Part shown: positions 41,438 through 51,354 of the stretch, piece by piece | Numbering within the stretch: position 1 is the first letter of the stretch | Layout: every line of letters begins with the position of its first letter | Assembly (NCBI GenBank): GCA_040285825.1 | Contig: JAUPSS010000002.1 | Coordinates: 3,348,001 to 3,412,000 of the forward strand | Length of the DNA stretch: 64,000 bases | Origin: Eukaryota sp. TZLM1-RC | Lineage: Eukaryota > Metamonada: BaSk clade | Reading direction: 5' to 3' | Program-made: the position numbers and the translations under genes | The notes under the pieces: generated by a model | Databases searched by the model: none | What the model saw: only the letters and a program-made list of their open reading frames with translations | What the model was told of the DNA's origin: nothing

Positions 41438-42186
41438 AAAATACAATCCTGTTTTGCCAGTAAACACGATTGAAAATTCTTCCAGTTCTTTCCTTTACAA
41501 CTACAACAAAATCCTCAAGGAAAGCCATAGCAGCCTTACCTAGAGATCCAAGCAAAGAAAAAACAAATGGACATAAATTATATTGGGCATGAGAATTTTC
41601 ATTAACCGAGGAAATGGGTTTCGCATATTTAGCAATTTTATATTTTTCGCCTGCAAGAAGAGGATTATTTACATCCGAGTTAATGAGATGTTCGTTAGAG
41701 GAATTACAAGGGTCAATAGACATGGCGTCTAAAAAAGTAAAACTACCATTTAAACCGGCAACAACTAGATCAACTCTAGTCAGACCCATAGAAGCTCTGT
41801 TGTTGCGCGTACTATCAATATTGGGGTCATCAAGAATTAATTTTGATAACAGCGGTTCTAAAAAGGAATCTACTCGATGTGATTTACACATTACATAAAT
41901 TTGGTCCCTGACGTTATTATTATGCACTTTGCTTCTAAACATAATGAAATGTTTACAGTCCAAAAGATGAGTAAACAAAAGAGGTTTACCACATTTACAA
42001 GTTAAATGATTGGGCAAATTGTTTGGCCACAGAAAACAACGAAAACGCATGTTTAGAAGCCATTCATTGTTTTTTAACAAAATTCCATAAACAGAGGGAA
42101 CTTGAGTTACTAAAGCAGCAGCAGAACTATCACGAATATCCTTTAAAAAATTACCGAAAGCGGGATTTTTAGTTTTGGCCAAGCCA
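41438..42186 (-). repeat. Array unit 11 (749 bp)
   Basis: Open frame. Has the extra Asn codon, LLDCKHFIMF and RVDLVVAG, the same combination as unit 16 five places away. Confidence 0.9.
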
Positions 42187-42935
42187 AAAATACAATCCTG
42201 TTTTGCCAGTAAACACGATTGAAAATTCTTCCAGTGCTTTCCTTTACAACTACAACAAAATCTTCAAGGAAAGCCATAGCAGCCTTACCTAGAGATCCAA
42301 GCAAAGAAAAAACAAATGGACATAAATTATATTGGGCATGAGAATTTTCATTAACCGAGGAAATGGGTTTCGCATATTTAGCAATTTTATATTTTTCGCC
42401 TGCAAGAAGAGGATTATTTACATCCGAGTTAATGAGATGTTCGTTAGAGGAATTACAAGGGTCAATAGACATGGCGTCCAAAATAGTAAAACTACCATTT
42501 AAACCAGGAACAACTAGATCACCTCTAGTCAGACCCATAGAAGCTCTGTTGTAACGCGTACTATCAATATTGGGATCATCAAGAATTAATTTTGATAACA
42601 GCGGTTCTAAAAAGGAATCTACTCGATGTGATTTACACATTACATAAATTTGGTCCCTGACGTTATTATTATGCACTTTGCTTCTAAACATAATGAAATG
42701 TTTACAGTCCAAAAGATGAGTAAACAAAAGAGGTTTACCACATTTACAAGTTAAATGATTGGGCAAATTGTTTGGCCACAGAAAACAACGAAAACGCATG
42801 TTTAGAAGCCATTCATTGTTTTTTAACAAAAGTCCATAAACAGAGGGAACTTGAGTTACTAAAGCAGCAGCTGAACTATCACGAATATCCTTTAAAAAAT
42901 TACCGAAAGCGGGATTTTTAGTTTTGGCCAAGCCA
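42187..42935 (-). repeat. Array unit 10 (749 bp)
   Basis: Open frame. Has the extra Asn codon and LLDCKHFIMF as in unit 11, but RYNRAS and VPGLNGSFTILD downstream, so it looks like a crossover product. Confidence 0.9.
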
Positions 42936-43681
42936 AAAATACAATCCTGTTTTGCCAGTAAACACGATTGAAAATTCTTCCAGTTCTTTCCTTTACAACT
43001 ACAACAAAATCCTCAAGGAAAGCCATAGCAGCCTTACCTAGAGATCCAAGCAAAGAAAAAACAAATGGACATAAATTATATTGGGCATGAGAATTTTCAT
43101 TAACCGAGGAAATGGGTTTCGCATATTTAGCAATTTTATATTTTTCACCTGCAAGAAGAGGATTATTTACATCCGAGTTAATGAGATGTTCGTTAGAGGA
43201 ATTACAAGGGTCAATAGACATGGCGTCCAAAATAGTAAAACTACCATTTAAACCAGGAACAACTAGATCACCTCTAGTCAGACCCATATAAGCTCTGTTG
43301 TAACGCGTACTATCAATATTGGGGTCGTCAAAAATTAATTTTGATAACAGCGGTTCAAAAAAGGAATCTACTCGATATGATTTGCACATTACATAAATTT
43401 GGTCCCTGACGTTATTATGCACTTTGCTTCTAAACGTAATGAAATGTTTACAGTTCAAAAGATGAGTAAACAAAAGAGGTTTACCACATTTACAAGTTAA
43501 ATGATTGGGCAAATTGTTTGGCCACAGAAAACAACGAAAACGCATGTTTAGAAGCCATTCATTGTTTTTTAACAAAAGTCCATAAACAGAGGGAACTTGA
43601 GTTACTAAAGCAGCAGCAGAACTATCACGAATATCCTTTAAAAAATTACCGAAAGCAGGATTTTTAGTTTTGGCCAAGCCA
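42936..43681 (-). repeat. Array unit 9
   Basis: Open frame. Variant set: DSFFEPLLSKLIFDD, RYNRAY. The FFEP and IFDD changes recur in the lone copy at 60249-61163. Confidence 0.9.
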
Positions 43682-44284
43682 AAAATACAATCCTGTTTTG
43701 CCAGTAAACACGATTGAAAATTCTTCCAGTGCTTTCCTTTACAACTACAACAAAATTTTCAAGGAAAGCCATAGCAGCCTTACCTAGAGATCCAAGCAAA
43801 GAAAAAACAAATGAACATAAATTATATTGGGCATGAAAATTTTCATTAACCGAGGAAATGGGTTTCGCATATTTAGCAATTTTATATTTTTCGCCTGCAA
43901 GAAGAGGATTATTTACATCCGAGTTAATGAGATGTTCGTTAGAGGAATTACAAGGGTCAATAGACATGGCGTCTAAAAAAGTAAAACTACCATTTAAACC
44001 GGCAACAACTAGATCACCTCTTGTCAGACCCTTAGAAGCTCTGTTGTTGCGCGTACTATCAATATTGGGGTCATCAAGAATTAATTTTGATAACAGCGGT
44101 TCTAAAACGGAATCTACTCGATGTGATTTACACATTACATAAATTTGGTCCCTGACGATATTATGCACTTTGCTTCTAAACGTAATGAAATGTTTACAGT
44201 TCAAAAGATGAGTAAACAAAAGAGGTTTACCACATTTACAAGTTAAATGATTGGGCAAATTGTTTGGCCACAGAAAACAACGAA
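43682..44284 (-). repeat. Array unit 8, larger part (split by LTR element)
   Basis: 603 bp here plus 147 bp at 51355-51501, minus the 4-bp duplication CGAA, make 746 bp. Variant set: SHRVDSVLEP, NNRASKGL. Confidence 0.92.
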
Positions 44285-44363
44285 TGTTGGCGCCCTAAGG
44301 CTTATATAATATGAATAGAAAGTAAATTAGACTTTTCTTTACTACAATAGACTTTAGGCAACA
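44285..44363 (+). repeat. 5' LTR of LTR element copy 2 (79 bp)
   Basis: Starts TGTTGGCGCC and ends GGCAACA, with TGTTG/CAACA as terminal inverted bases. It contains CTTATATAATATG, a TATA-like promoter element. Very short for an LTR. Confidence 0.95.
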
Positions 44364-44376
44364 ATAATTATTGGCC
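44362..44376 (+). promoter_or_regulatory. LTR-leader boundary, candidate primer-binding region
   Basis: CAATAATTATTGGCC, whose first 12 bases form a perfect palindrome spanning the LTR end. The same 15 bases follow the LTR-like insert at 36288-36302. The usual tRNA-complementary TGG begins eight bases after the LTR, so the primer is unclear. Confidence 0.45.
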
Positions 44377-44440
44377 ATTTTAAAGTCAAAAGGTATACCA
44401 TAACTTCAGCATTAGTGAAGATCTTCAGACACTTTACAGC

Positions 44441-44944
44441 ATGTCAGACATCTCCCAACCAGACATCTCTGACTCTAATTCACCACTTAATATGCATCAG
44501 GTACCAGTGTCACATACACGTGATTTAGAGGGCAACGAGGCAACGGACCCGGATCCCACCTCCCCCTCCCTTAATGTAGAAGAAGATGAAAGAGTGGACG
44601 AGGTCCCTCCATCTTCAACAACAGAAGAGGTAACGAGAACGGACCCGGCTCCCTCTCCCCTCAGTAAGAAAGAAACAGAAGAGGTGACGAGAACGGACCC
44701 GGCTCCCTCTCCCCTCCCAATTCTAGAACCTGTCTCAAAGGGAACGGATGGAGATCCTACCTTAGACACGTCTTCCCCATTAGGAGAATATGAAGAAATT
44801 CAATCTCAACTGGATGAAATGGAGGGAGAAGACGACTCTTCTGAGGGGTTCTACAAGTTATTAAGAGAGGACGCGGAGGCTTACCTCGAACCAACAGATT
44901 TCTGTCTGTTCGAGCAGCTTCCCCCTTTATGGAGTTACGTTTAA
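44441..44944 (+). CDS. ORF1 of LTR element copy 2 (167 aa, acidic, low complexity)
   Basis: Starts MSDISQPDISDS, 77 bases after the LTR. The protein is acidic and Pro/Ser/Thr/Glu-rich with a tandem duplication of EEVTRTDPAPSPL. Its C-terminus is more ordered (FYKLLREDAEAYLEP, FEQLPPLWSYV). It ends with TAA at 42-44 of the 44900s and is in the same frame as the following polyprotein, whose first ATG is 12 codons beyond the stop. It may be a Gag leader made alone, with occasional stop read-through joining it to the rest. The function is unknown. Confidence 0.7.
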   Translation: MSDISQPDISDSNSPLNMHQVPVSHTRDLEGNEATDPDPTSPSLNVEEDERVDEVPPSSTTEEVTRTDPAPSPLSKKETEEVTRTDPAPSPLPILEPVSKGTDGDPTLDTSSPLGEYEEIQSQLDEMEGEDDSSEGFYKLLREDAEAYLEPTDFCLFEQLPPLWSYV

Positions 44945-44980
44945 AAAAGAGGCAGAAACGTTGGTTTCCAGACCCTCGGA

Positions 44981-47900
44981 ATGATTGGGGATACCCAAAA
45001 GGTATTGGAAATTCCCCTCAATGAAAGGAATGAACTCATAAAGGCACTTGATAAACTGAGTAGAGAGACATTCGGGCGTAACGCAGAACGCCGCCCCAGA
45101 ATCTCTGGAATGGACAAGAGAATCAATGAATTGATGTCTCTTCCCATCAAAGATAGATTGGATTGGAAGGCCTCCTTCCTAGATCAATACGGCAGGAGAA
45201 TAAGGTTTCTCTCCATCGAACAGAGAAGTAGGACCGACTCGGAAGACATCCTACAATCCAAATTGCCTGCCTGGTTTGATCCTAACTTTGATACGGAAAT
45301 CCATAATTACACGGAGCTGACAGAGGGTGCTCCCACATATTTTAGGGAATTTATGGAGCAGGAGGATAGTAGTGAACAGGACAAGCTTGAACCAGTAACC
45401 CCTTGGTTCGATGCAGACGCTCTGAATAACATTCATACGGAACGATCAGCTGTATCCACGTATAGGAGCCGTCCTAACAACTATATCCAACAACATGGTA
45501 ACTCGTTCACGAAACAACGAGAGTTTAGACAATGGGTAACGGGAGATCCATCCACATCTCTCCACCTTCCCAAATTGCCTGTTGTAGCCCCTATAATTTC
45601 TGAAAAAAGCCAACCAATACAGGTCTGCTCTATTGACAGCATACCCGAACACGTTCCAACAGTGAACGTCCCGGAGCCTGTAGCAAGACAAGACGTTGCT
45701 CCTCAGGAAGAACCAACTTCCTCCCATCCTATGGAATGTGAAATTGGAGAAGACATAGAGTTGAACGGGCCAGTCGTTGGAGAAACGGCTCCTCCTCAAC
45801 CCTCAGTAAGAAACTCTTCTTCCGACAGATCCATGCGTATTGAGGACCTACAATCCTCAAGAAGAGCTATTGACATGAGTATAGCTAGTAGCCTTCATAG
45901 ACAGATTGATCCACGGCCTAAGGATATCGACTATAAAAGACCTCGATTATCCGCTGATGACCCTATCAACAAAATGTCTATCATAGCTTTCCTTTTAAAA
46001 TATCAAACTTGGGATAAGTACGGGCGAAAGATAGCTAATAGAAGCTTTGAAGCCCCAGGTCAATCAGATTGGACCAGAGCCTTTATGATAGCTACCCAGC
46101 TATTTGGAGAAGGCCAAGCAGAAATAACCCAAGATAGGATTAAAGATCTCCCCAAACATATACGCGACGAGATCGCCAGGGACACAACACAGCCTTTGGT
46201 AAGGATTGACCCAGCTATAACAGATATGCTCGGACCCCCAATCCATCATTATGATTTATTTAGGAGCATGATGATGAGCACTTGCCCTACAGGAATATCC
46301 AGCATGATCGACCCTAGCCTTCTATCTAGATGGCAAAGTCAAGGTTTACTCGGTGTTGATTATACCGACGCCGACGTCATGGTATTTCTGTTAAAAAGAA
46401 CACAATTTACATCATATCATGAGGCTTGTACAGCTCTAATGAAGCCTAGAATAAACTGGAGAAAAATCCACAATAGGCATGAGGCTGACAACGAGTTTGG
46501 TCGTTATGTAGAAGATTTTGGAGACGTCTTGAGAATGACCACCTACATGACCGACCTAACCATCCCCGATTTAATTAGAGGAAGCAGTGGGTTGATGACC
46601 ATATCTCCCGCTCTAATAGCCGAGTACTTCCTTATGGGTTTGGATAACTTTGCTATATCGAGCGAACTCCTCCCAGTATGGACTAGGGAATCCTTGTGGG
46701 ACTCACCGAACAGAACAACTCTACTCGATATGATATCGACAACGAGGAGACATTTCCTCGCTTGGTGTTACACAGCAGGAAACAAGCCCACAATGGATGT
46801 ACTAAGGAACAGGGCTAATGAAGAAGATATTCCTTTGGGACTCACGGCGATGAGAACTTACTCAAGAGGAGTAACACCATCAGCCCAGGCTCCATCAAAA
46901 CGAGCAAGACGATCAGGTGGGAAGTCAAGAGGAACCCCTCAACACAAATACATCCCTGAAAAGCATGAACGAGAAGGATCAAAATTCTGTACATTCTGCA
47001 GCAACGTCGAAGGTAACAATCCTGTTGGCCAAACTGTATTCGAATGCAAGGACCCTCGTTGTGCTAGAAGCAGAGTTCCCAAAGAAGAAAGATTCAGATT
47101 AGGAGAACAGGAGGCGCCTGCTAGTAGAGGCAGTGTAGAAAGGGGCCGAGGTGGCCGTGGTAGACGTGTACATAGATTCAAATTTAGAGGCCGTGGAGGC
47201 CGTTTTAGAGGTCATAAAGGAAGAGGTCAGTACAGACCTATACATAACATAAACACAACAGAGGACATATCATCAAACGCATCCCCTACTGAGTCAAAAC
47301 CGACCCGTTCGAGTACAATTCCTCACAGACGGATCAACAACAGCAACCGGAACAGCAGGACAGGCAACTTTCCTAATCGGGTACATATCAACGCAATCAA
47401 TCACAACCAATCAACAACCGATTTAGGAAACCCAGTCAACAACTTTCCAACAGCTCAACAAAATCTTTTAATTCCTCTACAAATTCACCAAACCAGCTCT
47501 GATATCAATAGCATTTTTGATATTAATTCTACGGTTAGTGAAAACCACGTCAGGTCCCAGCGTTCTCCATTTCTAAGACTGGAGATATCAATAAATGATA
47601 TTAAAATGATTGCGACTATAGATTCGGCTGCGTTTTGTTCAGTTATTACTGCAGATTTAGCTGAACAATGCCATATGTCAATCAATAGCAAGGATACTAT
47701 TAAGTTCTTACCAGCTAATAACGTATCCACAAAATCGCTAGGGAGTGCAACTGGTTTTCTGTCGTTCAACGTAGGAAGCATTGCGCAACAAGTTCACTAT
47801 AAACATACTCTTCCCATAATCCCGGGTTCGAACAAATTATTAATAGGGACAGACATGTTAAAAGCACTTGGGCTTCAGACGGATGATGGTCTTTTCATTA

Positions 47901-50371
47901 GATTAGACAAAGAACACCGCACTTTGCTAAATGCAGAATCAGAATTCGACTCTAGGATCGCTCAACATTCGATTGGGAACTTAGATAACCAATCACCAAG
48001 TCCTTCTGATTTTGAGGAGCAATTAGCAAGATCTGGATGTGAGATAAATTTAGATGATAGTAATAATAAACTAAAATTAACGAGTCTACTAAAATTATTC
48101 AGCGATGTTTTTAGTGAAACTCCTAATAGAAAAGTAATCGATTGTAATCCTCTAACAATCCCCTTTAGAGATGAGAATGCAATAATACACAAGCCTGCTA
48201 GACGGTTAAATCCCAGCAAAATGGAAATAGCAAACAAAATATTTGATGAACTGATCGAAATGGGCTATGCAGTTGAATCTAATTACAAATTCAGCTCTCC
48301 TATTGTCTTAGTTATATATCCTGACGGCAAGAAACCCAGGTTAACTGGAGACTTTAGTGGTAATGATGGAGTCAATGCCCATACGATTTCAGTAGAGCCT
48401 AATCTACCTAGGATTAGTGATATTTTAGAATTTTTGAGTAGAGCAAATTACATCGCCACGCTTGATTTACCAAAAGCTTTCTGGCAGATGAATGTAGCTG
48501 AGAAGGATATTGAGAAAACATCAATCTCAATCCCTGGAAGGTCAATCATGTTTAAAAGAGCTTGCTTCGGATTAAAGAACATCCCAGCAGTTTTTCAAAA
48601 CGTAATGATGGAAATTTTCCAAATAGACGGCGTTTTCATATACATTGACGATATCATAATAGTTGGAACGACATTCGAAGACTTTTATAAGAGATTACAA
48701 AGAGTCCTCCAATGCGCCAGAAATAGACGTGTAAATATAGGCTTACGTAAATGTAAATTCGTAACATCAAAACACCCTATCGACATTTTAGGAAGTACCT
48801 TCCAGGATAAAACTAGATTTATTAGTAAGAAAAAAATCGAAGCCTTGATGAGAATCCCTAGACCAAAAACAGTGAAAGAAGTTCGCTTATTGGTAGGATC
48901 CATCAATTATATTAGAGATTGGCTTCCAGGTATTTCTGAATTAATTGCTCCAATTAACGAGCTAATTAAAGGAAAACCCAGAATAATTAAATGGACTAGC
49001 AAGCATGACGATTACTTAAAACAAATAAAAGACTTAATAGTAAACCACATGCCCCTTGAATTACCAGCTCCGGGCAAGCGAGTATTGATAAGTACTGACG
49101 CTTCAGATGTAGCAGTAGGAGGTGTCATTTGGCAAGAAATTGAACCCTACTCCCCTGCAGGAACCCCGCTAAATAGAAGGAAAGTAAAACCTTTGTCATT
49201 CTATAGTAGATTACTTACAGAAACACAAAGAAAATGGTCCACATTACAAAAAGAATTATATGCAATACTCTTGATTTTAACTGAAAGTTGTTTAGAAAGC
49301 TACTTGTTAGCTAGACACTTAACAATTTTCACAGATCATAAAAACATTGCATTCCTGGCTACAGCCCCAGAGAAAAATAGAATTGTAAAGAGATGGCTGC
49401 CGATACTATCTGAATTCGACTTTGACATAGTCCACGAACCTGGTGAAGACAACCATTGGGCAGATATGTTATCGAGGAATATTGATTTGGATCAAAACGA
49501 GGAAACTCCTTCTATTTGTAGCATAAATATACCAGATACTTTACTTTCAAATTACGAGATACCTCCACTAGACGATGATTCTGATTCGGATCTTGAAGAC
49601 ATCCCATCAATCTCATCTCTAATTAGACACCAAGACCTACCTATTTTTTCTTCTTGGTTCTCTAAGATAAGATCTGAACAACAAATAGCCAAAAACAACA
49701 ACGACTCGTTATTTGAAAATGCAATTCTAGATGAAAATACTCAAATTTGGAAAAATAATAAAAACAAAATTTTGATTCCAAAGAGCCTCAGAAAACAGGC
49801 ACTTCTATTAATACATGGTTTGGTTCAATCTGGTCACCCTAGCAAAAACGATAGTTTACACAAACTATCCAAAAGCGATTTTTACTGGCCCAATATGAGA
49901 AAGGACCTTATTAATCATGTCAAGAGATGCCCAACTTGTCAAAAAACGGCTCCAGCTAAAAGATCAAAAACACCTTCCACAGGATCTTTATGGGCAGATC
50001 GTCCTTTTGCCAGATTAAATGTCGATACAACTGGACCCCTAAATTCTGACAACGAAGAAAATAAATATCTATTAGTATTTGTAGACTCTTTTACTGGATA
50101 TACAATTTTAGTCCCTCTAAAAGAACTCAATGCTTTAGAAACCGCAGATGCCTTAATTTGGAATGTTTGCGCTATCTTCGGCATACCTATGTTAATTCAT
50201 AGTGATAATGGACCTGAGTTCGCCAATGCGACTTTCAAAATAGTGTGTAACAGATTAGCGATTGAGATGAGTAATTCAATTCCCCACTATTCAGAAAGTA
50301 ATGGACTTGTAGAACGTAAACATAGAGACGTTCTTCAATACTTAAGGAAACTATTAATAGATTTCGAATGA
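44981..50371 (+). CDS. Gag-protease-RT-RNase H-integrase polyprotein (1796 aa)
   Basis: Residues 1-600: gag-like, with a helical capsid-like region around 330-600. Residues about 665-695: Cys-rich motif CTFCSN...FECKDPRC (not a normal zinc knuckle), then an RGG-rich tract. Protease with DSAA near 880 (copy 1 has DSGA). RT about 1090-1290 with LDLPKAFWQM, GLKNIPAVFQN and YIDD near 1220. RNase H about 1365-1500 with STDASDVAVGG, FTDHKN and ADMLSR. Integrase with an HHCC finger (about 1612-1652) and a DDE core: D in LNVDTTG, D in HSDNGPEF, E in NGLVERKHRD. The frame stops at TGA 50369-50371, before the integrase C-terminal domain. All catalytic residues are present. Confidence 0.93.
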   Translation: MIGDTQKVLEIPLNERNELIKALDKLSRETFGRNAERRPRISGMDKRINELMSLPIKDRLDWKASFLDQYGRRIRFLSIEQRSRTDSEDILQSKLPAWFDPNFDTEIHNYTELTEGAPTYFREFMEQEDSSEQDKLEPVTPWFDADALNNIHTERSAVSTYRSRPNNYIQQHGNSFTKQREFRQWVTGDPSTSLHLPKLPVVAPIISEKSQPIQVCSIDSIPEHVPTVNVPEPVARQDVAPQEEPTSSHPMECEIGEDIELNGPVVGETAPPQPSVRNSSSDRSMRIEDLQSSRRAIDMSIASSLHRQIDPRPKDIDYKRPRLSADDPINKMSIIAFLLKYQTWDKYGRKIANRSFEAPGQSDWTRAFMIATQLFGEGQAEITQDRIKDLPKHIRDEIARDTTQPLVRIDPAITDMLGPPIHHYDLFRSMMMSTCPTGISSMIDPSLLSRWQSQGLLGVDYTDADVMVFLLKRTQFTSYHEACTALMKPRINWRKIHNRHEADNEFGRYVEDFGDVLRMTTYMTDLTIPDLIRGSSGLMTISPALIAEYFLMGLDNFAISSELLPVWTRESLWDSPNRTTLLDMISTTRRHFLAWCYTAGNKPTMDVLRNRANEEDIPLGLTAMRTYSRGVTPSAQAPSKRARRSGGKSRGTPQHKYIPEKHEREGSKFCTFCSNVEGNNPVGQTVFECKDPRCARSRVPKEERFRLGEQEAPASRGSVERGRGGRGRRVHRFKFRGRGGRFRGHKGRGQYRPIHNINTTEDISSNASPTESKPTRSSTIPHRRINNSNRNSRTGNFPNRVHINAINHNQSTTDLGNPVNNFPTAQQNLLIPLQIHQTSSDINSIFDINSTVSENHVRSQRSPFLRLEISINDIKMIATIDSAAFCSVITADLAEQCHMSINSKDTIKFLPANNVSTKSLGSATGFLSFNVGSIAQQVHYKHTLPIIPGSNKLLIGTDMLKALGLQTDDGLFIRLDKEHRTLLNAESEFDSRIAQHSIGNLDNQSPSPSDFEEQLARSGCEINLDDSNNKLKLTSLLKLFSDVFSETPNRKVIDCNPLTIPFRDENAIIHKPARRLNPSKMEIANKIFDELIEMGYAVESNYKFSSPIVLVIYPDGKKPRLTGDFSGNDGVNAHTISVEPNLPRISDILEFLSRANYIATLDLPKAFWQMNVAEKDIEKTSISIPGRSIMFKRACFGLKNIPAVFQNVMMEIFQIDGVFIYIDDIIIVGTTFEDFYKRLQRVLQCARNRRVNIGLRKCKFVTSKHPIDILGSTFQDKTRFISKKKIEALMRIPRPKTVKEVRLLVGSINYIRDWLPGISELIAPINELIKGKPRIIKWTSKHDDYLKQIKDLIVNHMPLELPAPGKRVLISTDASDVAVGGVIWQEIEPYSPAGTPLNRRKVKPLSFYSRLLTETQRKWSTLQKELYAILLILTESCLESYLLARHLTIFTDHKNIAFLATAPEKNRIVKRWLPILSEFDFDIVHEPGEDNHWADMLSRNIDLDQNEETPSICSINIPDTLLSNYEIPPLDDDSDSDLEDIPSISSLIRHQDLPIFSSWFSKIRSEQQIAKNNNDSLFENAILDENTQIWKNNKNKILIPKSLRKQALLLIHGLVQSGHPSKNDSLHKLSKSDFYWPNMRKDLINHVKRCPTCQKTAPAKRSKTPSTGSLWADRPFARLNVDTTGPLNSDNEENKYLLVFVDSFTGYTILVPLKELNALETADALIWNVCAIFGIPMLIHSDNGPEFANATFKIVCNRLAIEMSNSIPHYSESNGLVERKHRDVLQYLRKLLIDFE

Positions 50372-51146
50372 TTACGGAAATTGGTCTACATACGTACCTA
50401 TATCCCAACTATTAATAAATTCTACTAAAAGCAGAAAAACTGGTTTTACCCCATACGAACTCATGTTCGGTTCTTCGATTAGTCCAAGAACAGACCCTGC
50501 TAATATATTAGGAAATTTATCCAAATTTGAAACTAATACCCCCTTATTATATGACATCATAATAAAAAACACTCGTCTACAAGAAAAAAGGGAAGAAGCA
50601 GAGCGTCACCAAACATTAAATACTCCGTCTTCAGTAGATAATACTAATTCGTGTTTTATAGTATTTAATATTGGTGACTACGTCTTACGTAAAACCAAGC
50701 AAAATAATAAATTGCATGGATCTTGGAATGGACCATTTTTAGTTATTGACCTTCCTTCCAATTCCACTTTATTATTGAAGAATCTTACTACTTGCACAGA
50801 ATTAAAAGCTGCCAAGAAAGATTGCAAAATCTATAACGCAGAAAATCCACAGGACATTGAATTCCTCAAGGCAGTCGCTGCAGGCGATTCCGAAAAACAC
50901 GTTGTAGAGAAAGTCCTCTCAGAATACCACTCTGATTCAGGTAGTTTCTGTACTGTTCAGTGGTTTGGCGGTGAGACAACAGAAGAGCCACTCCATTCGG
51001 TTAAACATTCAGAAGCTTATAAGTTATTTAGTAAGGATAACAAGAAAATTGGAAAACGTACCACTAGTCGACGACAAAGTACCTCCAATGAGTCTACGCC
51101 TTCTAAGAGGCCTAGACGCAGTTATAGAATTAGGAAGAGGAGCTAA
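50370..51146 (+). CDS. Integrase C-terminal segment with GPY/F and chromodomain-like parts (+1 frame)
   Basis: Open for 259 codons, in the +1 frame relative to the polyprotein, entering at the GAT overlapping its TGA stop. Sequence resumes the integrase without a gap (WSTYVPISQLLINSTKS, FTPYELMFGS). It contains the GPY/F-like stretch IGDYVLRKTKQNNKLHG followed by WNGPFLVID. Near the end VVEKVLSEYHSDSGSFCTVQ then WFGGETTEEPLHSV resembles a chromodomain, which in chromoviruses steers integration to certain chromatin. The tail is basic (KRPRRSYRIRKR). An internal ATG at 50463 could start it separately. The chromodomain call is moderate. Confidence 0.7.
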   Translation, partial: DYGNWSTYVPISQLLINSTKSRKTGFTPYELMFGSSISPRTDPANILGNLSKFETNTPLLYDIIIKNTRLQEKREEAERHQTLNTPSSVDNTNSCFIVFNIGDYVLRKTKQNNKLHGSWNGPFLVIDLPSNSTLLLKNLTTCTELKAAKKDCKIYNAENPQDIEFLKAVAAGDSEKHVVEKVLSEYHSDSGSFCTVQWFGGETTEEPLHSVKHSEAYKLFSKDNKKIGKRTTSRRQSTSNESTPSKRPRRSYRIRKRS

Positions 51147-51259
51147 TTCTTAGTTTATATTGATTATTTATATTATATCGATTATATGTATTTATTATAG
51201 TTGTTTTGTTAATTGTATATAGTTTTTATTTCATATTCATATAAGCTGATTTATTTTTT

Positions 51260-51275
51260 AAAAGGGAAGAAGCAG
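51260..51275 (+). other. Polypurine tract of LTR element copy 2
   Basis: AAAAGGGAAGAAGCAG ends exactly at the 3' LTR start. In this class it primes plus-strand DNA synthesis. Confidence 0.8.
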
Positions 51276-51354
51276 TGTTGGCGCCCTAAGGCTTATATAA
51301 TATGAATAGAAAATAAATCAGACTTTTCTTTACTACAATAGACTTTAGGCAACA
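51276..51354 (+). repeat. 3' LTR of LTR element copy 2 (79 bp)
   Basis: Differs from the 5' LTR at two positions (GAAAAT for GAAAGT and CAG for TAG in the middle). Followed by the target duplicate CGAA. Confidence 0.95.

Larger units (their letters stand above)
36697..44284 (-). repeat. Tandem array of family A RLE units, left part (units 8-17)
   Basis: Head-to-tail units of 746 or 749 bp on the minus strand. Each unit runs from TTGGCTTGGCCAAAAC (coding LAKTKNP) to CAGGATTGTATTTT (coding RIVF), where the next unit begins. A unit holds the CCHC finger CKCGKPLLFTHLLNC and the RLE domain, but no RT. Because 746 and 749 are both 2 modulo 3, the frame changes at each junction and ends about 16 codons on (LAWPKLKIPLSVIF). 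The first Met in a unit is that of NMRFRCF, about 50 codons in. Units are nearly identical to each other. The right part is at 51355-56733, beyond the LTR element. Confidence 0.93.
44285..51354 (+). mobile_element. Young Ty3/gypsy (chromovirus-like) LTR retrotransposon, copy 2, nearly intact
   Basis: 7070 bp, flanked by 79-bp LTRs that differ at two positions and by a 4-bp target duplication CGAA (44281-44284 and 51355-51358). Internal order: leader, ORF1, Gag-PR-RT-RH-IN polyprotein, integrase tail with GPY/F and chromodomain-like segments, polypurine tract, LTR. It lies inside array unit 8 in the opposite orientation to the array. The similar LTRs and clean target site mark it as one of the youngest events here. 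Three open frames are separated by a TAA at 44942 and by a TGA/+1 shift at 50369. Confidence 0.95.
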
